Shown here: positions 10,770 to 22,039 of the stretch, piece after piece
Layout: each line of letters starts with the position of its first letter
Numbering within the stretch: position 1 is the stretch's first letter
The notes under the pieces: model-generated
What the model was told of the DNA's origin: nothing
The model's database searches: none
The model's input: only the letters and a program-made list of their open reading frames with translations
Source: Cotesia glomerata
Lineage: Eukaryota; Arthropoda; Insecta; Hymenoptera; Braconidae
Assembly (NCBI RefSeq): GCF_020080835.1
Contig: NC_058161.1
Span: 10,419,297 to 10,483,296, forward strand
Reading direction: 5' to 3'
Length of the DNA: 64,000 nt
Translations under genes and position numbers: made by a program

Positions 10770-13370
10770 TCTTTTTGTATATTTTTAACTAATTTTGTTT
10801 GATGCTTTTCATTTTATTTTTAACTTTAATTACCTTAAAATTTAATAACACTGTCCAATTCGATTCTTTTTATCTTACGTAATTCCAGTCTTGTCAGAGG
10901 AAGAAATTTTTTGAAAAGAAATTTTGAGTTATACTCTCTCTCTATATGCATCTACAATACCTAATACCACATTATTAGCATGTCTTACAGCCCTTATCCC
11001 TCCATAAATAATTAAATAAGCCTGGTAAATCATTTACCATATCAAGTGTCGCAACAAATCATTTTAAAACAAAAAATATATTTCTTTACCACTGGGAATT
11101 AGAGGGTAGATACTATAATCTATATATTTTTTATAAAATATCAACTTGATGAATAGACATTGATTAATAAATTTAAATGTTTAAACATGATCTACCATGG
11201 GGTTTTTTTATTACCTCTTTTTTTAACGCAAATTCTTGCATGTAATTGGCACTTACCGCTTTTGTATAGCGGTATACGGTATATACATATATGTTAGAGT
11301 AAATCGTAGCTATACACCCATAGTGTGCAATGCTTATGAGTCTTGTGAGTACACAGCGTCACACGCGACATTATATTGTGCCGTTTCTTGTGGAGGGCAT
11401 AGAGGCCACAAGGGGCAAACTGTCGAGACTTACAAGTCTTCACTGAATCATCGTGCAATCGATACTATATTGCTTTCTTTCTTTCAACGTTGTTTTATTT
11501 TTCATCTTTCATCTCCCTTCTTGTCTTCCTCTTGCTTAATCTGAAGTTTAAACTCTTTACTTGTTCACCTTGGTGGAACGAACGTGCAATGAGATACATT
11601 ATCTCTCCTTTCGCATTAATGTTGCTATATGTTTTATGGAATCGAACAGAGTTGAAATTTACTCTCGCGGTACAATCGTTATTCAGAGCAAAGCAATCGA
11701 TTCCGGTAAATTGTAGGCACGTGCTTTGCTTCGTACTCTCTGTATTTTATAATACTACTAATACTACTTTGGCTAGTATAAACCTCCATCTAATATAAAG
11801 GATACAACTAGAGTGTAAGAGAGATAAACTTCTTCAGTGGTAGGTCTTTATATATGACTCTCAGCTTCAACTACAATAGAATACCGTTTCCATATGGAGC
11901 GATAAACGGGAATCCAATACAAAGTTATGTATTCCATCATACAATGAGAAGCTCAAACCTTTTTAGTGACAACCTCTCTACGGATAGGATTTCAAAAATC
12001 ATCATATTAAATTACTTCGAATATTATTAAACTTTTGAAATGCAAGTATTAGAATCGAAAAAAAAAATCGAAGAAAAAATTAATTTAAAAGTTGAACAAA
12101 ATATCATTATCTGCATTGCCGACAGTTGATATTAAATATAATTTATATAATTATTTTTTCTACCGTGGCGCTGCTTAAACTTATAAATAAACAATATTAC
12201 ATCGAAAAAAAAAAAAAAATAAATACTTAAAAATAATTCCCATCATTTTTTTTCCTCACACTCATGAATTAAGATAATCCATGCTACCTTTGCTGTACTT
12301 ATACGGTAAGAGGAAATTTCAAAATTAAATTTTTGAAACCACAAACCGTATCAAAAACGGTATATTTGTTTGGAAGAAATCGCAGTTCAAAATTTTCAAA
12401 AAACTGTGTTTCCAATAGCTACTGGATTTTCGAGCTTATCGAGCTCGAAAATGTCTATAATTTTTTTTTTTCAGCTCTAAAACGGTAAAACCGTAGAATA
12501 TTTTTTAAACGTTTTGAGCTCGAATATAGTAAGAAGTTTCAGAGATTGCCTGTAAGATTAATCGTTTTTTAGATTTTTTTTTTATTTTCGAATTTCATTT
12601 GTTTACCTTTCTGAATGTGTTTATATTATTACATTTTGAAATGTATTCTAAATAACTAGGTAATGATAACTTATAATTAATTGTCTCTTATTAGACTACA
12701 ACTTGTGTTAAATATTTTTTTATTTAATTTTTAGCTAGTATAAATATTTGACACTTCACTTGATTAATATACCGTCTTCGTATTTATTACCCGTAAAAAA
12801 AACTTTCTGATATGGCCTGATCTGATCATATACAACCATATCAAGTGGTAACAGAAATTGGTGGAGTAGATTATTAATCTATAAACCAATGTCAGACAAG
12901 CTTTTTTGGAGAACAAAAAGAATGATTTTTATTATTGAACTTAATACCTCACACCTAACTCTAGTGTAAAGAGACCATTTAGCGATCATGCGCTCTCCGT
13001 TGTGAAATATGGTCAAAAAATTGTATGGGCATATATTATCAAATGATCATATTACACAGTAAAAAATTTTTCGTCATTTTGTAGAGTGTTAAAATTTGTG
13101 TGTTGAATATTACACTCTAGTATGTAGAATTTAACATTCTAGTGTGTTAAATCATTAAATCAGGTAGACATATCAGATAATTTTTTCACAGATAAGAAAA
13201 CTATTTGAATGAAAAACGGATTATGATTTATATTAAATTTTTGAAACTTGAAAAATACATTTAATTTAATTCCGTAATGTTCCAGATATTTTAATTGCAA
13301 ATTTCTTAAAGTGGCTAAAATTAATTAGTTTATAACTATGCTTTTTTGCATTCAAATGATATAAGAATTA
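10770..13370. other. No gene identified (2.6 kb)
   Basis: Several frames of ~100 codons lie at 11236-11798 but show no domain, Kozak context or splice pattern. 11850-12000 is less AT-rich. 12420-12540 carries GAGCTTATCGAGCTCG palindromes related to the CTTCCCGC family. 13060-13150 has repeated GTGTTAAA/AACATTCTAGTGTG words, perhaps a small TIR element. Confidence 0.5.
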
Positions 13371-13385
13371 TAATAAATTTTTCTA

Positions 13386-13785
13386 GTTTGGTTCATTAGC
13401 CGAGTGGTCGAAGCATTTGGGCTGCCCGAACGAGTTGACAGGCGAGGGTTCGAATTTTGAGACGCCGTTTTTTCGGCAATCTCAGCGCTTCGACCGGTAG
13501 CCGGCTGTACTTTGACCAGATTTTCCGTGATTTTCCTGGTCACTGTGCTAGGGTGAGGCATTGGTAATTGCTGGTACAGTAAAAATCTAAGTCGGCCACA
13601 GCCGCAAAGCGATCTACTGCGTGTAACTATAGATAACAATATTGGGACATAAGAAAAAGTTGAGATCAGACAAGGAAAAAAAATAATAAAACGAGAGCAG
13701 AGAGGATAGTCACACGCAAAAAGAAAGTATGACCTTCTAGGTCCTTGTATAGCACAATAAGTAATACAAGTAAAATCCAATTATT
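13386..13785 (+). mobile_element. tRNA-derived SINE with 15-bp target duplication
   Basis: TAATAAATTTTTCTA occurs at 13371-13385 and again at 13786-13800, a perfect 15-bp duplication. The 400-bp insert starts with a tRNA-Ser/Leu-like head: A box TTAGCCGAGTGGTCGAAG, B box AGGGTTCGAATTT. The body carries AAGTCGGCCACAGCCGCA, shared with the SINE at 48491-48979. Transcription would be by RNA polymerase III from the internal boxes. It lacks a long A tail. Confidence 0.85.
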
Positions 13786-14227
13786 TAATAAATTTTTCTA
13801 TTATTTACAACTACGTATGTGTATTTTGTGAAAGTTGCTAAAAATATTTTAAACGTGGTGTATCGAACGGCAGAGAAGAGATCAGAAAGATCAAAGGGAC
13901 AATGTAGAAGTACACTGCCGTAGACTACTAACGGAACATTCTCGTGGTGTAACGTACTATCTACCTTTGTAAGCATGAGTCACCATTGCACATCAATCTA
14001 CTCAGCTGTATCATTTAATTTAATATAATAATTTTTTTAATGTCGTACTTTGAAGCGTTAAATTATGTACTTCATCAAGAAGTATAACAAAATATGGATT
14101 TTTCTTTCAAATATTTGTTTTAATGTAAGAAAATTGGTATATTGTCGATAATGTTTGTTTAAGCCGTTAAAACGAGACCGATCTTTTTGAGAGTTTAAGA
14201 ATAATTAAAGAAAATTGTAAATTATGT

Positions 14228-14475
14228 ATATGGATCATTCCATGTCAAATCGACCAATAGTTGGAATCGACCCCTTCCGATTTGGATGAAATTTGGTCAC
14301 AAGTTTGCTTTTATCATAAAACAAAGTTGTGCCAAAGGAAAAAATTTTTTTCGAAAAGTTATGTAAGATTCAAAATTTCACCATTTTCAGATTTTTCAAA
14401 TTTGTTTTTGTAATATCTCAAAAAGTATTGTAGTGACAGACATGGGTCAAAGTTCATTTTAAAGGGGATACTTGG
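14228..14475 (+). repeat. CATTCCATGTCAAATCGACC repeat
   Basis: The copy starts ATGGATCATTCCATGTCAAA and runs to AAAGGGGATACTTGG. Inverted copies lie at 6600-6857 and 25620-25877 and are highly similar (TCATAAAACAAAGTTGTGCC is shared with the complement of 25770-25795). No terminal repeats were seen. Confidence 0.7.
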
Positions 14476-14731
14476 GACTATAAAAAAAATTTTTTTTGGG
14501 TAAAATTTTTGAAAAATCACAGTGGAAAAATTTTGAAATTTAAAAAATCGTGAAAATCAAAGCCTGCTATGAAATTTTTGGCTCATTTTTTTTACAGAGT
14601 AAAAAACGAAGAGTAAAAATCGAAGACAGAAATTTTTGAATTTGGGAAAAAAAATTTTTTTTTTTTTCAACTTCGGATGATGTTAAGTTAAATAATTATT
14701 TAATTTTGTTATTCTCAATAATAAAAAACTG

Positions 14732-15835
14732 CAAATATTATCTGTACTACCATCAAGTTGGTCAACAGAAAAAATTGTAAATATTTTTGGCGCATTAACA
14801 TGCATGATAAAAAAGGTGAAAGAAAAAGTACAACAAGATGATATTTTATTTCTTCCTGACTAGCAGTTCGCCCCGGCTTTGCACGGGAGTATAACAAAAA
14901 TTTCAAAATTAATTATAATATAATATAGCCTATGTTACCCGGGGATAGTGTAGCTTTCCAACAGTGAAAGAATTTTTCAAATTGGAGCCTATGCAATGCA
15001 AACAAACAAACAAATAATCAAATCTTTCTTCATAATATTAGTATAGATGAAAACAAAGACCACTCTTTACTGAAAGCTGTTGAAGATAGAATCCAAGAGT
15101 TTTTTAAAAGTCAAAATGTCAGTCGAAAATTACCCGGCAAAAAATAATACAAATCTATTATTGAAAATGGTCAACGAGTGAAAATGCAAAAACGGTTAGT
15201 ATTGGGTAACAACCGAAATTTACCAATCGTTTAAACAAAAATATCCATTTGATAAATTAGGTTTTTCAAAATTTGCGAGTTTAAGACCACCTGAATGCGT
15301 TCTTGCTGGTGCATCTGATGCTCACGTAGTATGCGTTTGCCTTATTCACGAAAATTTTAAGCTTTTTTATATGATGGAGCAAAACTTGGAAAATTGAAGC
15401 TCGAAAATGAAAGCCAATCGTTATCTTCACATCGGGATTGCATAAAAATGTTTATCTGTCAACCACTAACGAATGACTGCTACTTTGGATAATGTAATAA
15501 ATATGTCCTGGCTCAACAAAATTGAGGAATACAGTACAAAATCTTCTCAGTGAGAATTTTTTAGATGAAATTACATGTCAACAATGGACTCAAGTAGATC
15601 GATGTTCCTTAGAGACAATTATTAAATCAAGTGACGATTTTGTAGATGTTTTAATAGAATCTATTCCAAAATTGGTTCAGCATGACTTCGTAGCTTAACA
15701 ACAGACATAATATTTTTAGCTTACAAAAACACGCCTCAAAGTTGAACAAGTACTTGTTGTTGCTGATTTTTCTGAAAATTATTTATTTATACTTCAAAAT
15801 AGCATTCAAAGAGTATATTGGAATAATATATAGGC
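14732..15835 (+). pseudogene. Decayed transposon-encoded gene
   Basis: Fragments in several frames line up as one protein: LPSSWSTEKIVNIFGALTC and DDILFLPD (14738-14865), then NKDHSLLKAVEDRIQEFF (15052 on), KYPFDKLGFSKFASLRPPEC, then VLVVADFSENYLFILQ (about 15750-15800). From memory, blocks of this form (LRP..C..AGA...H.VCVC and ADF.ENY) belong to an uncharacterised protein repeated in arthropod and cnidarian genomes, likely transposon-encoded. Stops and frameshifts are frequent, so it is inactive. An RTE-like tail interrupts it near 14861-15048. Confidence 0.6.
14861..15048 (+). mobile_element. RTE-like 3' tail inserted in the pseudogene
   Basis: The segment starts CAGTTCGCCCCGGCTTTGCA, includes TATGTTACCCGGGGATAGTG and AACAAACAAACAAATAATCA, and ends ATAATATTAGTATAGATG. 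From memory this is the 3' end typical of RTE-type LINEs or SINEs using them. It separates DDILFLPD from NKDHSLL of the host pseudogene. Confidence 0.6.
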
Positions 15836-15973
15836 GACAATTCATCCATGTTCTTTTGCCCATTTACAAAGTTCTTCGGGTATCTGAATTTGGTCATCAG
15901 TCGTTAGCTGAAGGTTGGCTCGACTGGCATTTTGACTTCTAAAAAACTCTTGGACTCTAAGGTAAAAGACCCA

Positions 15974-16577
15974 CCCGTGTAAAAAAAAAGTTTCCTGAAA
16001 AGTTCCGGAAAAGTTCCTGGTCCGGAACGTTCCTATGATGAGACAATCCGGAACATCCCCGGAATACTTCTGCAATGTTCTCGAAATAGTTCTGGAACAT
16101 CCGTGGAACACTTCCGGAACATTTCCGGAAAATCTCCGGCTGATTTATAGAATATCGCTGGAATACTTCCAGAATAAATTGGGAATACTTCCGGAACATC
16201 TCCAGTACACTCCTGGAATATTCCCGAAATACTTTCGGAACAAATCGGGAATAGTTACAAAATATATTGGGAATACATCGGGGATATGTTTAAAATATCC
16301 CTGGAATAATCCTCGAATGCTTCTGGAACATTTCCGGTAAACGTTTGGATTATGTTCCGTAAGTATTCCCAATTTATTCAGAAAGTATTCCAGCGATGTT
16401 TTATAAGTCTGTCGGAGATTTTCCGGAAATGTTCCGGAAGTGTTCCATGAATGTTCCAGAACTATTTCGAGAACATTGCAAAAGTATTCCGGAGATGTTT
16501 CGAATTGTCTTATCATAGGAACGTTCCGGACCAGGAACTATTCCGGAACTTTTCAGGAAACTTTTTTTTACACGGGC
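15974..16577. mobile_element. Foldback element with CCCGTGTAAAAA ends
   Basis: The left arm from CCCGTGTAAAAAAAAAGTTT is matched in reverse by the right arm ending CTTTTTTTTACACGGG. Arms of about 170-200 bp share TTCCGGACCAGGAAC, GACAATCCGGAACAT-type and AACATTTCCGGAAAATCTCC words. The centre is a run of GGAATA/TTCCGG units. Overlapping open frames on both strands come from the palindrome. The fragment at position 1 and the element at 6937 have the same ends but different cores. Confidence 0.8.
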
Positions 16578-16875
16578 AATACCGGGGCGATTTGACAATT
16601 ATTATTTTATATTTTATCTCGTACTCAATCAAATTAAACAAACTTTTCTTTATTAGAAACCTCAATCTTTTTTTTACATAATAAAATATGAATGAAACTT
16701 TAAATTATATTGGAAATATTGAAAAAAAATGTTAATCATATCAATAGTCTTAGATTTCGGATTTATCAAGGTCTCTTAATGGTTTTGCTAAGAAATCACT
16801 CGATGATCTTAAGCTCATAGAAACCTAATGGAAATACTTTTCACTAAAATTTTTTTTTTATGTATTAATACAAAT

Positions 16876-18121
16876 ACTAAGAATTCGATGCAATTAATTG
16901 ATAATACAGAATAAACCATATTGTTATTTAAAATTTACTATTCGTCTATTGGTACACCCGAAATGAGCTAATACCCAGTATCAACAGACTCGATAGAGTC
17001 TGGCGCCAAGTTTCGTTCTCAAGCCAGACTACCGAGTGTGTATATACCGTAAGCAGAACGGTTTTTTGAGGTTACAAATTTTTTTTCAAATTTATTTTGA
17101 TTTTTTTTTTATATGATATTTTATAATAGTAGTTCATGCTTTTTATTACGCGTATTACTTGATTATTATCAATTATCTTTATAATTTCTATTTAAAATTA
17201 CTAAAAATAATCAGCACAAACTATAGCGACCCAGATTTTTAGATTTTAACTTTTTTCTTATGTAAAAAGCGGACGGCCAAAGACTAAATAATATAAAGAT
17301 GCATGCTAATCTTATAATAGATGGGAAACTACAGTGGAAAAAAGATATTTGACAGCTTGCAATTACACACGCCAGGCGGCGCAAGAATAACTTTTACATG
17401 AACTATAGCTTAAAGGGGATAGTTTGCCACCGGAAATGTATTAAATTAAAATTGTCAATTTTTATTATAATTACAAAAAATACTGAAATCCGAGCAAAAA
17501 CAGTTTCACTGTAAAAAAATCGCGCCAAGTCCACGTTCATAAGACTATTAAGAAAAAAAAATTTTATTTCTTTACAAAAAGATATAAAATAAAAAATTAA
17601 AAAATCCAAGATACCGATATGGTTGTATATGATTTTCGGAAATTAAAAAAAATTTTTTTGTAAATTTAAAAATTAAAAGAAAACAATTTTGGAACGTACT
17701 TGGTGTGTATGATTGTGTACTTTAATTTTTTTTAAAAGTCTTAGTAGATAGATTTTAGGAATTTCATAAAAAGTGAAATATTTTGTAACCACGCACACTA
17801 AATACGTTCCAAAATTGTTTCTTTTAATTTTTAAATTTACAAAAAAATTTTTTTTAATTTCTGAAAATCATATACAACCATATCGGTATCTTGGATTTTT
17901 TAATTTTTTATTTTATATCTTTTTGTAAAGAAATAAAATTTTTTTTTCTTAATAGTCTTATGAACGTGGACTTGGCGCGATTTTTTTACAGTGAAACTGT
18001 TTTTTGCTCGGATACTAAGAATTCGATGCAATTTATTGATAATACAAAAAAAACCATATTGTTATTTAAAATTTACTGTTCGTCTATTGGTACACCCGAA
18101 ATGTGCTAATACCCAGTATCG
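16876..18121. repeat. ~110-bp direct repeats flanking a foldback
   Basis: The segment from ACTAAGAATTCGATGCAATT to GCTAATACCCAGTATC occurs at 16878-16982 and again at 18015-18121 with few changes, in the same orientation, ~1.1 kb apart. The foldback element at 17487-18015 joins the second copy directly. Between 16983 and 17486 nothing else was recognised. Confidence 0.7.
17487..18015. mobile_element. Foldback element, ~230-bp arms
   Basis: The left arm (about 17487-17715) and right arm (about 17790-18015) are near-identical inverted copies. ATCCGAGCAAAAACAG starts the left, and CTGTTTTTTGCTCGGAT ends the right; both carry CGCGCCAAGTCCACGTTC or its complement. The spacer is ~75 bp. The same 39-residue open frame therefore appears on both strands and is a palindrome artefact. 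Confidence 0.8.
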
Positions 18122-18361
18122 GAACGGTCAGCCATATTGATATTATTTATTGACATTTACGATATACTGTGTTGATTGTTTACATCAAGCACAACAACAA
18201 AAGTTTTTGTGAAATAATATTTAATACAGAAAGTAATTTTATCATAAAAATTGCTTCAAATATTTGTAAATTTTAACTTGAAAAACAAAAGCAAATTTCT
18301 GTTTTGAAATTTTCTTTTTTACATAAGTGTCGTCAAGTATAACCTCGAATCGTTTATTTTT

Positions 18362-18505
18362 AACTTCCCGCTAAGAAAATTGAAAATTTTCAAAAATCGG
18401 GAAGTTATTGGTTTTATCCCGTTTTTCGAAAATCGAGTTTTCATCAGATTTCGACGTTTTGAGGTCCTAGGAAGCTTTCCTGACTATTCCCGCGAGGGTG
18501 TCACT
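18362..18505 (-). repeat. End fragment of a CTTCCCGC-family copy
   Basis: AACTTCCCGCTAAGAAAATT followed by CGGGAAGTT forms the terminal hairpin seen at 25340-25415 and 34690-34755, here in reverse. It leads through CATCAGATTTCGACG to GACTATTCCCGCGAGG, where the AC tract would normally start. The other half of a reverse copy begins at 23872, beyond the LINE, so the LINE and satellites between probably split one copy. Confidence 0.6.
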
Positions 18506-18647
18506 ACCCATACGAAGAACGGTGATCGGCCGATCATTAGGCTATGATAGCTGTTCGATCCTCGAGCATCGTTTGAGGATCAGAATCTGTATAGAAGCAA
18601 GACTCGCTGAGCATCGGATGTTAACATCAGCCCGAGACTGCCAATTG

Positions 18648-18743
18648 AGCATCGGCCGAGGATAGTAACCGAGCATAGGCCGAGAATAGTTATCGAGCAT
18701 CAGCCGAGGACAGTAACCGAGCATCAGCCGATCATAGTATACA
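18648..18743. repeat. 24-bp tandem repeats, GAGCATCGGCCGAGGATAG
   Basis: Four units of 24 bp start with GAGCAT(C/A)(G/A)GCCGA at 18648, 18672, 18696 and 18720. More degenerate GATCGGCC(T/G)A words extend over 18520-18820. Confidence 0.8.
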
Positions 18744-18984
18744 AGGATTATCCTATTGTAGCTGTCGAGGATCGGCCTATCATAGTAATTCAGTCTCGGC
18801 CAAGGATATCAGCCGACTGATGATCAAGCGCGGTTAAAATAAAATTTCCAAAATAATTACATAATACAAATATTTACAGAAGAAAGTATATATTTTAGAA
18901 CAATAGAAATATAAAAATTAAATAGAACAAGTTTTTGAATCTTAGATAATATTATCATAGTATGTAGTAGTAAAATAGCTATTA

Positions 18985-19068
18985 TAATAATAATAGTAGT
19001 AATAATCGTTATAATCATAATAGTAGTAATAATCGTTATAATCATAATAGTAGTAATAATAGTTAGAA
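18985..19068. repeat. 27-bp tandem repeat (x3), AT-rich
   Basis: ATAATAGTAGTAATAATCGT followed by TATAATC repeats three times, the third diverged. It lies next to the decayed 3' end of the R1-clade LINE. Confidence 0.75.
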
Positions 19069-19129
19069 TGATAATGGTGATAGTAATGAAAAATTTTCTT
19101 AAACTTTATAATTTACGCCCGTTTTCGCT

Positions 19130-22039
19130 TACTGCCATCTCTGTCCCCAAAGTTTGCCAAAAATGACCCAACGCTCGATCTCAAATTTTTCTCTTTTTCA
19201 GAATCTTCTCTAACTCATCGCGCTATTGGTTGAAACGTGGACACACAAAGAAAACATGCTCCGCATCTTCATTGACCCCTGGACAGGACGGGCACTCTGG
19301 AGTATCATCGTGCTTAAAGCGGTGAAGATACTTCCGGTAACATCCGTGTCCTGATAACATCTGCGTTAAATAATAGTTGATCTCACCGTGACTCCGGTTG
19401 AACCACACATCAATCCGAGGTATGAGACGGTACGTCCACCGAGCTTTCTCTGCAGAATTCTACTCCTGTTGCCATCTTGCGATGCTGTGTTGCCGTTCTT
19501 CCTTTCTAAGTTCTTCAGGGCTCAGTGTGGTTGACCTTTTTCGTTGATATAGGTTCCGTCTTTCCTCAGCTAGGACTCTGAGAGGCAGAGTACGCGAAAT
19601 AACACACACTGCTTCCTCTGATATTGTGCGGAAGGCGCTAGTTACTCGTAGGGCACTCAGTCGATATACTGGTCCAGCCTTTCTCCATGATTCTTGCGTC
19701 TTTAGTGCGTCGGCCCAAATGGATATTCCGTAAGTGAGCACCGATGTGACTACTGATGACAATAATAGCCTCCTGCTCTGCTTTGGGCCTCCGACGTTCG
19801 GCATCAGTCGTGCGAGACTAGCCCTCACTACTGACGCTTTGGCACTGACATATTCTACTTGCTGCTTGAAGTTGAGTCGGGCATCAAGCATCACTCCCAA
19901 ATATCGGATATAAGGTTGTGATGTGATTTCTTGTTCGCCGACTTTCAGCTTAATGGTCTCTACCACTTTTCTGCTGGTAATAAGCACTGCCTCAGTCTTG
20001 TGTTGCACTAGTTGCAGGTTCACTGCGTCCATCCACCGGTTAACGCGCTCAAAAGTGAGATCGAACATATGGTTTATCTCGTCCAGGTGTTTGGCAACGA
20101 TCACTACGGCTACGTCATCTGCATATGCTACGAGTTTGACGTTTCTTGGCAGAGTTAGTCTTAATAGACCGTCATACATAATATTCCACAGGAGCGGGCC
20201 TAGAACGGAACCTTGTGGTACACCTCCACTAATATCATACTCCCTCAGACCGTTCTTCGTGTCATACTTCAGGACCCTGTTTTCAAAGTAGCTTGCTACG
20301 ATCTTAAGAAGGTATTCTGGTACATTCTTCTCTTGGAGGGCCTGCATGATGCATTCCCGATTGGCGGAGTTGAAGGCGTTTCTGATGTCTAGAGTCGCCA
20401 CCAGGCAATACTTCTTCGTTCCACCTTTCCATCTGGTTTCTGCGATTGCTTCCTTGGCCGTATTAACAACCAGTTTGATTGCGTCCAGGGTTGATCGTCC
20501 TTTCCGAAATCCATACTGATTGTCTGCCAGGAGTGGGTCGACTACTGCTTCAATTCTCTGGTGAATTATGCGTTCAAATATCTTACCCGCTGTATCTAGC
20601 ATGCAAAGTGGGCGGTAAGATGACGGTTCATCCGGTGGCTTTTTCCCTTTAGGAAGCAGCACTAACCGTTGCTGTTTCCACTTTCGAGGAAAAATCCCTT
20701 CTTTGAGGCAGGTGGTGTAAACATCCAGGAATAATGCCGGTGCTGCCTTTATAGCTGTTTTTAAGGCAATATTAGGGATTCCATCTAATCCTGGTGCTTT
20801 ATTATTCCCTACGCGTTTGCAAGCCTCCGTCAGTTCTTCTTCCGTGACAGGTGGAATGTCCTCCAGTTCGCCTTGAGCTAACTGGTAATGAAGCTCGCGT
20901 TGCTGCGGAAACAGCGCGGTAACGATTCTCTGCAGAAGTTGTGGGCATGTGGGTGCCGGCATTTGTTTGACTTTTAGGTGAGTCATGACCACCTTGTACG
21001 GTCTACCCCACAGGTCTTTGTCCACCTCGCTGATGAGCTCTTTCCAGCATTGCCTCTTACTATCCTTGATGGCTTTGTTTGACAATGATCGACGGGCTTT
21101 TTTGTACTCTGCGACCAGCTCCGCAGAATTAGGTCGTCGATGGCCACGCTGGGATATTCTTCTTTTCTTTAGACACTCTTTCCGAAGAACGCTAATGTGG
21201 TCGTTCCACCAGTGTACTGCCAGGCGTTGGCTTATGCTGCGTTTCCGGACCATACTTGCGTCACAGACCTGGACAACTCTTTTCATCAGGTCCTTGGTCA
21301 TTTCTTCTGCGGATCCAGTAGTCATCAGTTCACTATTCAGGGCTATTACCAATGTGCTTGTTTCAAAAGACTTCACTTTCCATCCAATGGTATTGAGTGA
21401 CTTGATTGGACTTCTTGTATACCGGTCATGTGATATTTCCCAGAGAATTGCCTTGTGGTCGCTGGCTGTGTAGATATCCATCACCTTCCAGTCGTATTTT
21501 CCACTGATGAGGCTGCTGCTGACGAAAGTGAGATCTACAATAGAGCTTGCTTCTCCTTTAGTATAGGTTGGCGTATCACCACTGTTCAGCTTGACTACAT
21601 CTAGTGTAGTAAAAGCTTCTAGTAGTGCTTTTCCTCACGCATTGGTCTGCTTGCTGCCCCAGTCTACTGCCCAGGAGTTGAAGTCACCGGCAATCGCGAC
21701 TGGATAATGCTGCTTGGCGTCCTCGGTCAGTTTGTCCAAGAATTCAGTGAATTCAACAATGGATAGGCTAGGTGGTGCATAACAGCTGTAGAAACGGATG
21801 CCGTTAACTGTTGCTGCTACAAAGCCGGCATTATCATTGTTAACTATCCTCTGGAAGGGATGCTCACCACAGGACCAGATGACAGCCTTGGCGGTGCTGT
21901 CAGATTCCCAAGGCTGGGTATTTAGGTGTCTGTATGGCTCTGCTATCATTACTAAGTCTAACTCTAGTTCTCTTGCTGTTTGCATAAGCAGATCATGTGC
22001 AGCTTCGCGATGGTTTAGGTTTAGCTGCAATATCTTCAT
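19130..22039 (-). pseudogene. R1-clade ORF2: APE endonuclease and reverse transcriptase
   Basis: It starts at the ATG at 22039-22037 (MKILQLNLNH). The endonuclease shows AEPYR, AGDFNSWAVDW and TASDHKAILW. The RT shows NNKAPGLDGIPN, YRPLCMLDTAGK, QYGFRKGRSTLDAI, GGVPQGSVLGPLLW and the catalytic YADD near 20120. Near the end CPSCPGVNEDAEHVFFVC is the C-terminal zinc motif. One frame is kept throughout but has in-frame stops at 21635-21637, 19460-19462 and 19223-19225. Against copy 2 these replace Arg, Trp and Gln, as expected from C-to-T or G-to-A changes. The product would nick the target and prime reverse transcription there. Confidence 0.85.

Noticed and set aside
11236..11798. Possible gene with two ~100-codon frames
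   Set aside because: The frames overlap in different phases, lack a domain, and have no splice or promoter evidence. Composition is like the surrounding DNA.
15842..16598. Several overlapping open frames on both strands
   Set aside because: They arise from the palindromic GGAAC-rich foldback; both strands give the same type of peptide.
17403..18109. Identical peptide starting MDFLIFYFISF on both strands
   Set aside because: It is the two arms of a foldback element read in opposite directions, not a duplicated gene.
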